A DNA stretch of 64,000 nucleotides, taken from assembly GCF_018736105.1 (NCBI RefSeq), contig NZ_CP076135.1, forward strand, positions 5,386,495 through 5,450,494. Direction: 5' to 3'. Positions within the stretch are counted from its first letter, which is position 1. Each line of letters opens with the position of its first letter. The DNA is from Bradyrhizobium sediminis. Its GTDB lineage: Bacteria > Pseudomonadota > Alphaproteobacteria > Rhizobiales > Xanthobacteraceae. The notes beneath the pieces are model-generated. The model saw nothing but the letters and a program-made list of their open reading frames with translations, did no database searches and was not told where the DNA came from. This document shows positions 18,852-27,154 of this stretch, in pieces. A program made the position numbers and the translations under genes.

Positions 18852-18874
18852 GGCGGCGCGGTTGCCGCGCCGCC
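18852..18874. terminator. GC-rich hairpin between convergent genes
   Basis: Perfect ten-base arms GGCGGCGCGG and CCGCGCCGCC with a three-base loop. On the plus strand it is followed by AATTCTTCTCTCT, a pyrimidine-rich tail. It probably ends the transcript of the large sensor gene and of the convergent cytochrome b561 gene. Confidence 0.65.
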
Positions 18875-18882
18875 GGAATTCT

Positions 18883-18908
18883 TCTCTCTCTCTCTCTCTC
18901 TCTCTCTC
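18883..18908. repeat. (TC)13 dinucleotide microsatellite
   Basis: Twenty-six bases of uninterrupted TC between the hairpin and the end of the cytochrome b561 gene. Read on the minus strand, the first GA of the tract supplies the last two bases of that gene's TGA stop. Such tracts change length by slippage but here length change would not alter the coding sequence. Confidence 0.9.
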
Positions 18909-19470
18909 ACGACGACCGTTTGCGGCCGGTCACCATCGCCTTCACGAGATTCTCGCGGTGCAACAGGCTCGAAGCCGCGACACCCAGGACATGCAGGCCG
19001 GCCAGCACCAGCGTGCCGTGGGCGAGCGCCTCGTGGAGCTTCTCGACCCATTTGGCTCCCCAATAGGCGTCCGTCGTCATCATGTAACCGGTGACAGCGG
19101 TGCCGATCAGCGCCGCCAGCAGCGCTACGATCATCGCGCCGCCGGCGGGATTGTGGCCGAGATAGCGCGGCGCCTTGAGGCGCGCGACATCCCGCAGGTA
19201 GGCCAGCACATCGCGCGGCGACCGCACGAAACTGGAAAACCGCGCGTGGCGTGGACCGATGACGCCCCAGGCCAGGCGAAGCGCCAGCAGAGTGGCGATG
19301 CCGTAGCCGGCGGCGATGTGCACGCCCTCGATCTCATCGCCGGTGACGAAGGCGATGACGAACAGCGTCAACAGCGTCCAGTGGAACATCCGCACGAACG
19401 GGTCCCACACCTTGACCGTTGCCGGCGGCACTGCGCCGCCGGCTTCGATCGCGTCATGTGTGAATGCCAT
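18907..19470 (-). CDS. Cytochrome b561-family membrane protein
   Basis: 187 residues with four predicted transmembrane helices. Histidines in FHW (helix 1), VHIAAGY (helix 2) and the pair HEALAHG / GLHVLG (helices 3-4) fit the two-haem ligation of diheme b-type cytochromes of the Ni/Fe-hydrogenase b-subunit type. It would shuttle electrons between quinone and a periplasmic partner. A small PepSY protein is encoded just upstream on the same strand (12 bases between), so the two are probably cotranscribed; such pairings are common in proteobacteria. The last codons abut a TC microsatellite. Confidence 0.88.
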   Translation of the reverse strand: MAFTHDAIEAGGAVPPATVKVWDPFVRMFHWTLLTLFVIAFVTGDEIEGVHIAAGYGIATLLALRLAWGVIGPRHARFSSFVRSPRDVLAYLRDVARLKAPRYLGHNPAGGAMIVALLAALIGTAVTGYMMTTDAYWGAKWVEKLHEALAHGTLVLAGLHVLGVAASSLLHRENLVKAMVTGRKRSS

Positions 19471-19481
19471 GGCGCGGGCCG

Positions 19482-19754
19482 TTACAACTGGCCGACGATG
19501 GCGGCGGAAGTCGGATCGACAAACAGCTCGACGCGGTTGCCGTTCTTGTCGATGGTATAGAGCTCGCCGCAGGCGGCCTTCAGCTTTGCCTTCTGAACCT
19601 TATAGCCCTGCGCCTCGATCTTGGCCTGGAGCGCGTCGAGGGAGAGCCACTGGCTCTGCGGCGCCGACGTGCAGGGCCGCCCGAGGCTGCCGGCGTTGGC
19701 GAACGTTGCCGTGGCAAGCAGGGCAGCGGCAGCGAGCATTGCGATCTTGGTCAT
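19482..19754 (-). CDS. Secreted PepSY-domain protein
   Basis: 90 residues from the ATG at 19754, chosen because it begins a clear signal peptide (MTKIAMLAAAALLATATFANA); the longer frame to 19832 has an unlikely N-terminus. The mature part has the PepSY-type alpha/beta pattern, ending DPTSAAIVGQL, and two cysteines that could form a disulphide. It lies 11 bases upstream of the cytochrome b561 gene. PepSY proteins are thought to act as periplasmic inhibitors or ligand sensors; here a role linked to the b561 redox protein is an inference. Confidence 0.8.
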   Translation of the reverse strand: MTKIAMLAAAALLATATFANAGSLGRPCTSAPQSQWLSLDALQAKIEAQGYKVQKAKLKAACGELYTIDKNGNRVELFVDPTSAAIVGQL

Positions 19755-19880
19755 GGAAAGTCTCCGTGGTGGGCGCCTGCCTGCTGGCAGCGCTGAAAAG
19801 GGGGATCGATCCGATAGGTGCTTTTGATCCATGTCATCGACCGGTCAGCGTCCCATCGGTATTGGTATTTTCGATGATGG

Positions 19881-20117
19881 TCAGTGGCGCCGATCGTGGT
19901 CCCGCCGCTCATCGTGGCGTTCGCGGGCTTCGTCGTGATGGCCGCGACGGGCGCCGTGGTGGTCCCTGCGGGATTCATGGTGGCGCTCATGTGCGTGTTC
20001 TCCGGCAGACCGGGTAGCCTCGCTGGTGCTTCCGATCTCCGTGATGTCCTTGGCCTGCGCCAGCGCTCCGGCGCCGAACAGGGTAATGAGGGCGCCAAGT
20101 AGGATGGTTTTGCGCAT
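19881..20117 (-). CDS. Small secreted His/Arg-rich peptide
   Basis: 78 residues. An N-terminal signal peptide (MRKTILLGALITLFGAGALAQA) is followed by a highly charged tail rich in His, Arg, Asp and Glu (repeated HHESRRDHH-like units), which might bind metal ions. AGGAG lies eight bases before the ATG on the coding strand, supporting translation. No homologous family is recognised. It is divergent from the plus-strand PepSY-PhoPQ-like operon and upstream of the b561 pair, so a metal- or stress-related role is possible. The low-complexity tail could alternatively be a chance frame. Confidence 0.55.
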   Translation of the reverse strand: MRKTILLGALITLFGAGALAQAKDITEIGSTSEATRSAGEHAHERHHESRRDHHGARRGHHDEARERHDERRDHDRRH

Positions 20118-20269
20118 GGGGTATCTCCTGGGCTTGTGTCCCGGCCGCCTATCCGGCCAGCGACGGGGGCACTATCGGCCGGCACCGCTGACAACGACCT
20201 GTTGGCCGATGTCAGCGAATTGTCAGCCGGCCCATGCAAGGATGCTGTCGAAAGGAATTGAGTGCAGCC

Positions 20270-20584
20270 ATGGGCTTGCGTTCGAAGGGATTGGCTATTT
20301 GCCTGCTGTCGGCAGTTGCGGCGTTCGCGGCCGGCGCGCGGGCAGACGACGGCCACGACCATGACGTGGCGCGGCGAGCCGTCGAGCGCGGCGAAATCAA
20401 GCCGCTTGCCGAAATCCTGCAGATGGTGCGTGACAAGCTTCCCGGCGAGGTCGCAAGCGTGAAGATCGAGCGCAAGGGCGGGCGGCTGATGTACGAATTG
20501 CGGATCGTCGGCGCGCAAGGACACCTTCTCGAGGTCTACGTCGATGCGGCCACCGGCGAGATCGGCCGCACCCGGGAGAAATGA
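20270..20584 (+). CDS. Secreted PepSY-domain protein
   Basis: 104 residues from ATG 20270, with a signal peptide ending at ARADD. The mature sequence contains the typical PepSY run (IKPLAEILQMVRDKLPGEV, then YELRIVGAQG and VYVDAATGEIG near the C-terminus). The stop codon overlaps the start of the response regulator gene (ATGATG), so it is the first cistron of a three-gene operon with a two-component system. PepSY genes in this position are common next to PhoP/PhoQ-like pairs and may modulate the kinase in the periplasm. The upstream site AAAGGA is 13 bases from the ATG, a little far. Confidence 0.85.
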   Translation: MGLRSKGLAICLLSAVAAFAAGARADDGHDHDVARRAVERGEIKPLAEILQMVRDKLPGEVASVKIERKGGRLMYELRIVGAQGHLLEVYVDAATGEIGRTREK

Positions 20585-21249
20585 TGCGCGTGCTGCTCGT
20601 CGAGGATGACCGCAGGATCGCCGCCGAGGTCGAGCGCGCGCTGGTGGCGGCTGGCTATGTGGTCGATCGCGAAAGCAAGGGCGAGGACGCCTGGTTCCGC
20701 GGCGATACCGAGGACTATGCCGCGATCATTCTGGACCTGGGATTGCCCGGCATGGACGGACTGGCCGTACTCAAGCGCTGGCGCGCAAGCGGCCGCACCA
20801 CGCCTGTTCTGATTCTCACGGCGCGCGGCAGCTGGAGCGAGCGCGTCGATGGCATCGATGCCGGCGCCGACGACTATCTGCCAAAGCCGTTTCAGATGGA
20901 GGAACTGCTGGCGCGGCTGCGCTCCGTCCTGCGCCGCTCGGCCGGCCGGGCCTCCTCCGTGGTGACGATCGGCGATCTCACCCTCGACGAGCGCCAGATG
21001 AAGGTCAGCGTGCGCGGCGTACCGATCAACCTGTCGGCGCTGGAATATCGCGTGATGGCCTATCTGGTCCACCAGCGCGGCCGCGTCGTGTCGCAGCTCG
21101 AACTCAGCGAAAACATCCATGGCACCGACGACGCCCACGATTCCAACGCCATCGAGGTTCTGGTCGGCCGCCTGCGCCGCAAGCTTGGCATCGATCTCAT
21201 CGAGACCCGGCGCGGCTTCGGCTACCTGATTCCGGAGCCGGCCGGATGA
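20581..21249 (+). CDS. OmpR/PhoP-family response regulator
   Basis: 222 residues. The receiver domain shows the acidic pair ED-D at residues 8-10, the phosphoacceptor aspartate at 52 in IILDLGLPGMDG, and the conserved lysine in LPKPFQ. The C-terminal winged helix (about 130-220) ends with the standard IETRRGFGYLI. Its start overlaps the PepSY stop and its stop overlaps the kinase start (ATGA), so all three are coupled. Resembles PhoP or FeuP in architecture; the actual regulon is unknown. Confidence 0.95.
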   Translation: MMRVLLVEDDRRIAAEVERALVAAGYVVDRESKGEDAWFRGDTEDYAAIILDLGLPGMDGLAVLKRWRASGRTTPVLILTARGSWSERVDGIDAGADDYLPKPFQMEELLARLRSVLRRSAGRASSVVTIGDLTLDERQMKVSVRGVPINLSALEYRVMAYLVHQRGRVVSQLELSENIHGTDDAHDSNAIEVLVGRLRRKLGIDLIETRRGFGYLIPEPAG

Positions 21250-22610
21250 GCTGGAATTCGCTGCGGCTGCGCCTCGTCGCCGGCGGCATCGCCGCGATCG
21301 TGCTTGCACTGGCGCTGGCCGGCCTCGGCCTGACGCTGTTGTTCGAGCGCCATGTCGGCCGCACCGTCTCCCAGGATCTCGATGTCCATCTCAAGAAGCT
21401 GCTGGCCGGCCTCGACGTCGACGCCGACGGGCGCATGGTTGTCACCAATGGCCCCGTCGATCCGCGGTTTTCCGAACCGCTGTCGGGATTGTATTGGCAA
21501 ATCGCCGACGACCGCGGCCAGACTCTGCGCTCGCGCTCGCTGTGGGATTCATCATTGCTGCTGCCGAAGGACGAGCCCGCCGCCGGCGAAGTGCATCGCC
21601 ACGAAGCGACCGGCCCCGGCAACGGCCGGGTTCTGCTTGCCGAACGCCGGGTCCGGCTCAACATCAACGGGCGCGATGCGCCGGTCACGGTCGCGGTCGC
21701 GATCGACGCCGCGCATGTCGCGGCGGCGACGAGCGCTTTCGCCGCCGACCTTGCGACGGCGCTCGGCCTGCTCGGGGTCGTGCTGGCGGCGGCGACCGCT
21801 ATACAGGTCGGGCTTGGGCTGCGGCCGCTCGACATCCTCAGGCGCGGCGTGGCGAATATCCGCGCCGGCCGTGACCGGCGGCTCGCAGCCGCCGTGCCCG
21901 ACGAAGTCCGGCCGCTGGTCGACGAGGTCAACGCACTGCTGGCTGCGCGCGCCGAGGAAGTCGAGCGTTCCCGCCACCGCGCCGCCGATCTTGCCCATGG
22001 CCTGAAGACGCCGCTTGCCGCTCTCGCCGCCGATGCCGGCCGCCTGCGCGAAACGGGACAGTCGGCCGTCGCCGACGGCATCGATGAGGTGATCGGGACC
22101 ATGCGCCGTCATGTCGACCGCGAACTAGCACGGGCCCGGCTGCACGGTGCCGGACGTTCGCGGCCGGATGCATCGACAAGGCTGGCGCCGCTGGTTCGCT
22201 CACTGGTCGCGACGCTGGCGCGGACGCCGGACGGCGCCCGGATCGCCTGCGAGATCGCGATGACGGATGAGGTGACGGTGCCGTTCGAGCGCGCCGATCT
22301 CGCCGAGGTGCTGGGCAATCTGCTCGAGAACGCAACGCGCCATGCCCGCAACCGGGTCCGGATCGCAGCCACCGCTGACGGCCGCGGCATCACCGTTGAG
22401 GACGACGGCGCCGGCATTCCCGAAGCGGTCCGGCCAACCGTCCTCGCCCGCGGCGGACGGCTCGACGAGCGCGGCGGCGCCGGGCTCGGCCTTGCCATCG
22501 TCCAGGACGTCGTCGAAGCCTATGATTGGACGTTGCGGCTGGATACGTCGGAACTCGGCGGACTGCGCGCCACGATCGAGCCGAATGCCTCGACCGGCGT
22601 TGCCGGCTAG
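21246..22610 (+). CDS. PhoQ-like sensor histidine kinase
   Basis: 454 residues. Two transmembrane helices (about 10-33 and 170-195) bracket a periplasmic domain of about 135 residues. After a HAMP-like linker, the dimerisation helix carries the phosphoacceptor histidine at about 251 in ADLAHGLKTPLAAL. The ATPase domain shows LLENATRHA (N-box), DDGAGIP (G1) and GGAGLGLAIVQ (G2). The partner response regulator is immediately upstream. Likely signals include divalent cations, pH or envelope stress, and the PepSY protein may take part; this is an inference. Confidence 0.94.
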   Translation: MSWNSLRLRLVAGGIAAIVLALALAGLGLTLLFERHVGRTVSQDLDVHLKKLLAGLDVDADGRMVVTNGPVDPRFSEPLSGLYWQIADDRGQTLRSRSLWDSSLLLPKDEPAAGEVHRHEATGPGNGRVLLAERRVRLNINGRDAPVTVAVAIDAAHVAAATSAFAADLATALGLLGVVLAAATAIQVGLGLRPLDILRRGVANIRAGRDRRLAAAVPDEVRPLVDEVNALLAARAEEVERSRHRAADLAHGLKTPLAALAADAGRLRETGQSAVADGIDEVIGTMRRHVDRELARARLHGAGRSRPDASTRLAPLVRSLVATLARTPDGARIACEIAMTDEVTVPFERADLAEVLGNLLENATRHARNRVRIAATADGRGITVEDDGAGIPEAVRPTVLARGGRLDERGGAGLGLAIVQDVVEAYDWTLRLDTSELGGLRATIEPNASTGVAG

Positions 22611-22648
22611 CCCGCATTCATTGGACGGCATTCACGGACGCCAGCGAC

Positions 22649-23014
22649 TCAAGCCGGCGCACCCAGAACGTTTCCGGAAGGCGCCCGGCTGATGGTCTCC
22701 TTGCAGCGATGCCATTCCCGCATCGGCGCATCGGCGGCCCCCTGGCGCGACAGCGCGAGATATTCGCTGCGCAGGATGATGCTCACGACTTCGCCCGAAC
22801 CATTTTCGCCCGCCGGAACGACATAGTCGAAAGCATGGCGGCTGTAATTGCCGTCGATTTGCTTGCCGCCCGGCGTGATGATCTTCTCGGCGCGGATCGA
22901 CATCCGCAATCCGTCGGTGCTGCACCAGTCGCCGTCGATGGCGTCGGCGCGGCCGACGCCGGTTTGCAGCAGCACGCCCATCGCGGCCAGCACGATCAGC
23001 ATACGCATGGACAT
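22649..23014 (-). CDS. Secreted protein of unknown function
   Basis: 121 residues from ATG 23014, which has GGAGG five bases upstream on the coding strand and begins a signal peptide (MSMRMLIVLAAMGVLLQTGVGRA). The mature part holds two cysteines (CSTDG and HRCKET) and beta-rich segments, reminiscent of small periplasmic proteins annotated only as hypothetical in rhizobia. Longer in-frame starts up to 23077 are less likely. It converges on the kinase gene, so it is not part of that operon. Confidence 0.7.
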   Translation of the reverse strand: MSMRMLIVLAAMGVLLQTGVGRADAIDGDWCSTDGLRMSIRAEKIITPGGKQIDGNYSRHAFDYVVPAGENGSGEVVSIILRSEYLALSRQGAADAPMREWHRCKETISRAPSGNVLGAPA

Positions 23015-23154
23015 CGGCGCCTCCATCGCAAAGGGGAACATGCGATATATTTTATCACGGACGAGATGAGCCTGCATCGCAATTGCCGGCCCGGCGGGGC
23101 GGCGCTTGCCTCACCACGAAGTCACGGATTCCTCCCGTTTCGGGGCGCCTCTCT

Positions 23155-23895
23155 CTACAGCGTCAGTCTCAATTCAGCGGACTCACTCCTGAAGCGAGTG
23201 ATCGACAATTCCATCAATTCCTGCGTTCGCGGATCATTATTGACGCTGTGCGAGTAAAGGATCGAGGCCCCGCGGGAAACCCGCAGCATCTTGCAATCGA
23301 TGCTCGTTGCACGATCAGCCCCGACAGTGGTCTCAATCCGCTGGGGGCTAGCGCCGACTTTCTCGCGCATCCATTCGTGGACGGACGCTCCACTGAAGCC
23401 CTCCATGAGCCGCTGTGCATCAAGCCCGAACAGCAGATGACGGATCCAGCAGACCGGCTCATCATTCACAAACCGAACGGTGGTGATCTCACCGGTTGCG
23501 TCCCTTTGCAGAACGCGACGGCAAATCTGGAGCGAGGCGCGGGAGGGGAGTTCCGTGGCCGAAATCAATTCAGTTCTTGGAATAACGCCCGCTGCCAGTG
23601 CGGACGCGGTGAAGCTCGTATTGAAGGTGATACGATGATTGAGCCGCTTCTTCGTCACGACACTTCGGGCGCCCCAGGCCGTCGAAATCGTGCCCGCCCT
23701 GTTCAGCGCTTCGATCGCCCGCCGGATTGTGTTCCGGTGCACCTTGAACTCAAGTGCCAGGGCGCGCTCCGACGGCAATCGGTCGCCCGCATTGTAGGAG
23801 GTGCGGATTTGCTGCTGGAGCTGCCGCACGATGTGAAGATAGATACTGCGGTCTTCATGATCTGACCGTCGTTGGATCTCTTGCTGTTCGCTCAT
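23155..23895 (-). CDS. GntR-family (HutC/UTRA) transcriptional regulator
   Basis: 246 residues from ATG 23895. The N-terminal winged helix (about 15-85) has the family pattern SIYLHIVRQLQQQI, LPSERALALEFKVHRNTIRRAIEAL. The C-terminal UTRA domain (about 100-245) binds an effector. It is transcribed divergently from the ABC importer-dioxygenase operon starting at 24219, so it very probably controls that operon and itself. A HutC/PhnF-like operator candidate lies at 24075. In-frame extension upstream to 24057 exists but has no ribosome site and is unlike the family. Confidence 0.9.
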   Translation of the reverse strand: MSEQQEIQRRSDHEDRSIYLHIVRQLQQQIRTSYNAGDRLPSERALALEFKVHRNTIRRAIEALNRAGTISTAWGARSVVTKKRLNHRITFNTSFTASALAAGVIPRTELISATELPSRASLQICRRVLQRDATGEITTVRFVNDEPVCWIRHLLFGLDAQRLMEGFSGASVHEWMREKVGASPQRIETTVGADRATSIDCKMLRVSRGASILYSHSVNNDPRTQELMELSITRFRSESAELRLTL

Positions 23896-24218
23896 GATGA
23901 TGCCAAGTGCCGGCTGACAACGCTGGGAGCCTGACCCTGTCGCGTTGGTAACGATCGAAATTCCCGGGACGACGCGGTACTGCTTGCCTCCCGTAACCCT
24001 GGTATTTTGGGCCCGGTATTTGTCACGCCAGCTGGGCCTTTTTGCAACTAGCGACATCAGCTCGAAATTGCAACTGGTCTAAGCCAATCGCGCCGCGACG
24101 GATCCACTTGCATCGAATTTTTCGGCACGAAAGTGATTGTCTTATACTTGCAACAAACAATACACATGCCTGTCACCGCGTCGGACTAACACCGCCAAAA
24201 CCTCAATCAGGTGACGGC
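23896..24218. promoter_or_regulatory. Divergent promoter region of the GntR and ABC operons
   Basis: 323 bases without a gene. It contains a TTGCAACT direct repeat (near 24041 and 24069), a GntR-type operator candidate at 24075-24086 and a TATACT -10-like element near 24147 for the ABC operon, with only a poor -35 match 17 bases upstream. Confidence 0.5.
24075..24086. promoter_or_regulatory. Candidate GntR/PhnF-type operator
   Basis: TGGTCTAAGCCA is an imperfect 12-base palindrome close to the TGGTnTAnACCA type bound by HutC-subfamily GntR regulators. It lies between the divergent regulator and its presumed target operon. Only one copy is seen. Confidence 0.4.
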
Positions 24219-25385
24219 GTGTCGCAACTCAACATCGTTCAACTCACGAAATCGTTCGGCCCGACGCAGGTTCTGCGTGCGGTCGACTTGAGAGTGGAGC
24301 GCGGGGAATTTATCACCCTGCTCGGCCCCTCCGGCTGTGGCAAGACAACGCTGTTACGCATTATCGCCGGACTGGAATCGCCCGATCAGGGCGATGTGCT
24401 GGCGGATGACATTTCGATCCTTGGTACGGACGCCAAGGACCGAAATCTTGCCATGGTTTTCCAGAACTACGCGCTCTATCCGCATTTGACCGTCGCTCAG
24501 AATATTGGCCTGCCGCTAACGATGCGGCGGCTCACGCGGTTGCAGCGGATGGCCGGACGCTTCGGCATCAGTCGAACTGCGAGAGAGGTGCGAAGGCAGA
24601 TCGGCGCCGACGTCGGGCGGGTGGCCGACAGCCTCCAGATCGGCAGCTTGCTGAACCGCCTTCCTTCGCAGTTGTCGGGCGGTCAGCGCCAGCGGGTCGC
24701 GCTCGGCCGCGCGATGGTGAGAAACCCCCGGATCCTGCTGCTGGACGAACCTCTTTCCAATCTCGATGCGCAGCTTCGCGTCCATATGCGGATGGAGCTG
24801 ACGGCCCTTCACAGACAATCCGGCGCGACCTTCATCTTCGTCACCCACGATCAGTCGGAGGCCATGACGATGTCCGACCGGATCGCCGTCATCCTCAACG
24901 GCAGGGTGGCCCAGGTCGCTACACCCGGAGAACTCTACGACAATCCGGCGTCGCTGGACGTCGCACAATTCGTCGGCACTCCGAAAATCAACAGCATCGA
25001 TACTCACATCGGACCGGATGGCTGGCTCCTGTTCAAGAACCAGCCGCTTTGTCCCTTGAATGGCGCTCTTGCCCATGCCGGCCAGCCGGTGACTGCAGCC
25101 ATTCGCCCGGAACACATCGTGTTGACACGCGGCATCCACGGCAACGTTCCTGTCGGCGAGGTTGTCGCTGTCGAGAATCTGGGGCCCGAAAGTCTTGTAC
25201 ACGTTCAGCTCAAGGGGCTTGGCCACCCTCTCATCGTCCGGATGAACGGCGAGCAAAGCCACCTGCCTTACCGCGGCGACAGTGTGGGCCTCAAATTGGA
25301 TCCCCAGAAAGTATTGCTCTTCGATGACACGGGAGACCGCCTGACGTTGCATCACGGCCGCCAGCCGGTCCCCTCCTATGCATAG
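24219..25385 (+). CDS. ABC transporter ATPase, MalK/UgpC type
   Basis: 388 residues from the GTG at 24219, with AGGTGA five bases upstream; the frame extends to 24042 without ribosome site. Walker A GPSGCGKT is near residue 40, signature LSGGQRQRVALGRA, Walker B ILLLDEPLSNLDA and H-loop VTHDQSEA. An insert of about 25 residues (arginine-rich, after PLTMRRL) precedes the signature domain. The C-terminal TOBE-like region is present, as in carbohydrate and glycerol-phosphate importers. The stop overlaps the first permease gene by eight bases. Confidence 0.93.
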   Translation: MSQLNIVQLTKSFGPTQVLRAVDLRVERGEFITLLGPSGCGKTTLLRIIAGLESPDQGDVLADDISILGTDAKDRNLAMVFQNYALYPHLTVAQNIGLPLTMRRLTRLQRMAGRFGISRTAREVRRQIGADVGRVADSLQIGSLLNRLPSQLSGGQRQRVALGRAMVRNPRILLLDEPLSNLDAQLRVHMRMELTALHRQSGATFIFVTHDQSEAMTMSDRIAVILNGRVAQVATPGELYDNPASLDVAQFVGTPKINSIDTHIGPDGWLLFKNQPLCPLNGALAHAGQPVTAAIRPEHIVLTRGIHGNVPVGEVVAVENLGPESLVHVQLKGLGHPLIVRMNGEQSHLPYRGDSVGLKLDPQKVLLFDDTGDRLTLHHGRQPVPSYA

Positions 25386-26304
25386 CCTCGCGATCGCCCC
25401 ACCAACGCGCACCCGCGCGGTGAGCCGTGCAAAGCGCGATCGGCGGTGGGCAGCCGTGTCGATGGTTTTGCCGGCGTCGATCCTGCTGGTCTGCCTGATC
25501 ATCGTGCCGCTGATCGCGGTTGTGGTGATCGCCTTCACCAACTGGCAAATGGGATCTTCACGGATAGCCTTTGTCGGTCTGAGTAATTTCATCGAATTGC
25601 TTTCGGACCGCCAATTCCAGACCGCGCTCTTCAATACGCTGATCTATGTCGCCACCGTTGCACCGCTGACGGTCGGGATCGGGCTGGCCGTGGCGCTGTT
25701 GATCGCCGGCAGCCGGATCGGCCAGAACTTCTACCGCACCATCTACTTTCTGCCGACCATAGCGACCCTGGCTGCCGCGGCCGTGGCCTGGCAAATGCTG
25801 CTGCATCCCACCAGCGGTCTGTTCAACCAGATGCTCCGCGCCATCGATGTCTCCGGCCCGAACTGGCTCAAGGACTCCAACTGGGCGCTGCCAACCCTGG
25901 CAATGATCGGTGTGTGGGAGCGCATCGGCTTCAACACCATTTTCTATATGGCTGCCCTGCGGGATGTGCCTCAGAGCCTGATGGATGCAGCCAAGATCGA
26001 TGGCGCCGGCGGTTCATGGGATCGATTCTGGCTTGTCGTGTGGCCCCAGCTCGGTCCGATGACGTTGTTTCTCGTGATCACCGCCGGCATCCACGCGTTT
26101 CAGGCCTTCGAAACGGTGGCGATCCTGACTCAGGGCGGCCCCCAGAAGTCGACCCAGCTGCTGCTCTATACAATCTACCAGGAAGGCTTCGTGTTCTTCC
26201 GCACCAGCTATGCGGCAACGGTGACCGTCGCCTTTCTGCTGATACTGCTGGTCTTTAGCGCCACCCAGTTCAGATATGTCAGCCGCCGGGTGCATTACAC
26301 ATGA
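25378..26304 (+). CDS. ABC transporter permease, MalF/UgpA type
   Basis: 308 residues with six membrane helices after a short basic N-terminus. The cytoplasmic EAA-like loop is visible as MDAAKIDGAGGSWDRFW (about residues 201-217), where the ATPase docks. It starts inside the ATPase gene and its stop overlaps the next permease's ATG (ATGA), giving tight translational coupling. Mal/Ugp permeases usually import sugars, glycerol phosphates or related polar solutes; the actual substrate is unknown. Confidence 0.93.
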   Translation: MHSLAIAPPTRTRAVSRAKRDRRWAAVSMVLPASILLVCLIIVPLIAVVVIAFTNWQMGSSRIAFVGLSNFIELLSDRQFQTALFNTLIYVATVAPLTVGIGLAVALLIAGSRIGQNFYRTIYFLPTIATLAAAAVAWQMLLHPTSGLFNQMLRAIDVSGPNWLKDSNWALPTLAMIGVWERIGFNTIFYMAALRDVPQSLMDAAKIDGAGGSWDRFWLVVWPQLGPMTLFLVITAGIHAFQAFETVAILTQGGPQKSTQLLLYTIYQEGFVFFRTSYAATVTVAFLLILLVFSATQFRYVSRRVHYT

Positions 26305-27131
26305 AGATCCGCGCAGCCTTCACCGAACTGCTGCGCCATCTGGTGCTCTGCGCCGGCGCGCTTCTGATCCTGGCGCCGTTTGTATGGGCGATTGCGGTAT
26401 CGGTTCGCGCGCCCGAGGAGATATTCACCAAGGACCTGCATCTGTTGCCCCAGACATGGGCTGCGGCCCGGAACTATGGATTGGCGCTGACCCAGATGCC
26501 GCTGATGCTGTTCCTGTGGAACGGTCTGATCGTCTGCACGGCCATCCTGCTCTGTCAGCTGGTTATCCTGGTCCCATGCTCCTATGCCCTGGCCAAGCTG
26601 TCCTTTCCGGGCCGCACGACGCTTTTCGCACTGGTCATCATCGGGATGATGGTTCCGTCGACCGTGCTGTCATTGCCGCTTTTCCTGATGGTCAGCAGCG
26701 CCGGGCTGATCGACAGCTACACCGCACTCGTGCTGCCATGGACAGTCTCGGTCCTTGGCATCTTTCTGGTTCGCCAGGTCTTCATGAAAGTGCCCGATGA
26801 GATCATCGAGGCGGCCCGGCTGGACGGACTAGGCGAAGGTGAAATCCTTCTCCGTATCATGCTGCCGATGGCGCTACCGGCAATCGGCGCCTTCAGCATC
26901 TTCTCGTTCGTTCGTCACTGGAACGATCTGCTGTGGCCGTCCGTGGTTGTGCGCTCGGTCAGCATGGCTACGCCGCCCTATGGCGTGATGCTCTTCCAGA
27001 GCGAAGAAGCCGGTTCCGATTACGGAGCTCTCATGGCCGGCGCGGTCATCATCGCACTCCCCATGATCATTGCATTTCTCGTTGCCCAGAAGCGCTTCCT
27101 GCAAGGCGTGTCGCTGGGTGCAGCCCGGTAA
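26301..27131 (+). CDS. ABC transporter permease, MalG/UgpE type
   Basis: 276 residues with about six membrane helices. The docking loop appears as EAARLDGLGEGEILLRI near residue 173. The gene overlaps the preceding permease by four bases and is followed 23 bases later by the binding-protein gene. It completes the membrane channel of the Mal/Ugp-type importer. Confidence 0.93.
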   Translation: MKIRAAFTELLRHLVLCAGALLILAPFVWAIAVSVRAPEEIFTKDLHLLPQTWAAARNYGLALTQMPLMLFLWNGLIVCTAILLCQLVILVPCSYALAKLSFPGRTTLFALVIIGMMVPSTVLSLPLFLMVSSAGLIDSYTALVLPWTVSVLGIFLVRQVFMKVPDEIIEAARLDGLGEGEILLRIMLPMALPAIGAFSIFSFVRHWNDLLWPSVVVRSVSMATPPYGVMLFQSEEAGSDYGALMAGAVIIALPMIIAFLVAQKRFLQGVSLGAAR

Positions 27132-27154
27132 CCCCCAAAGCAAAGGATACATTC

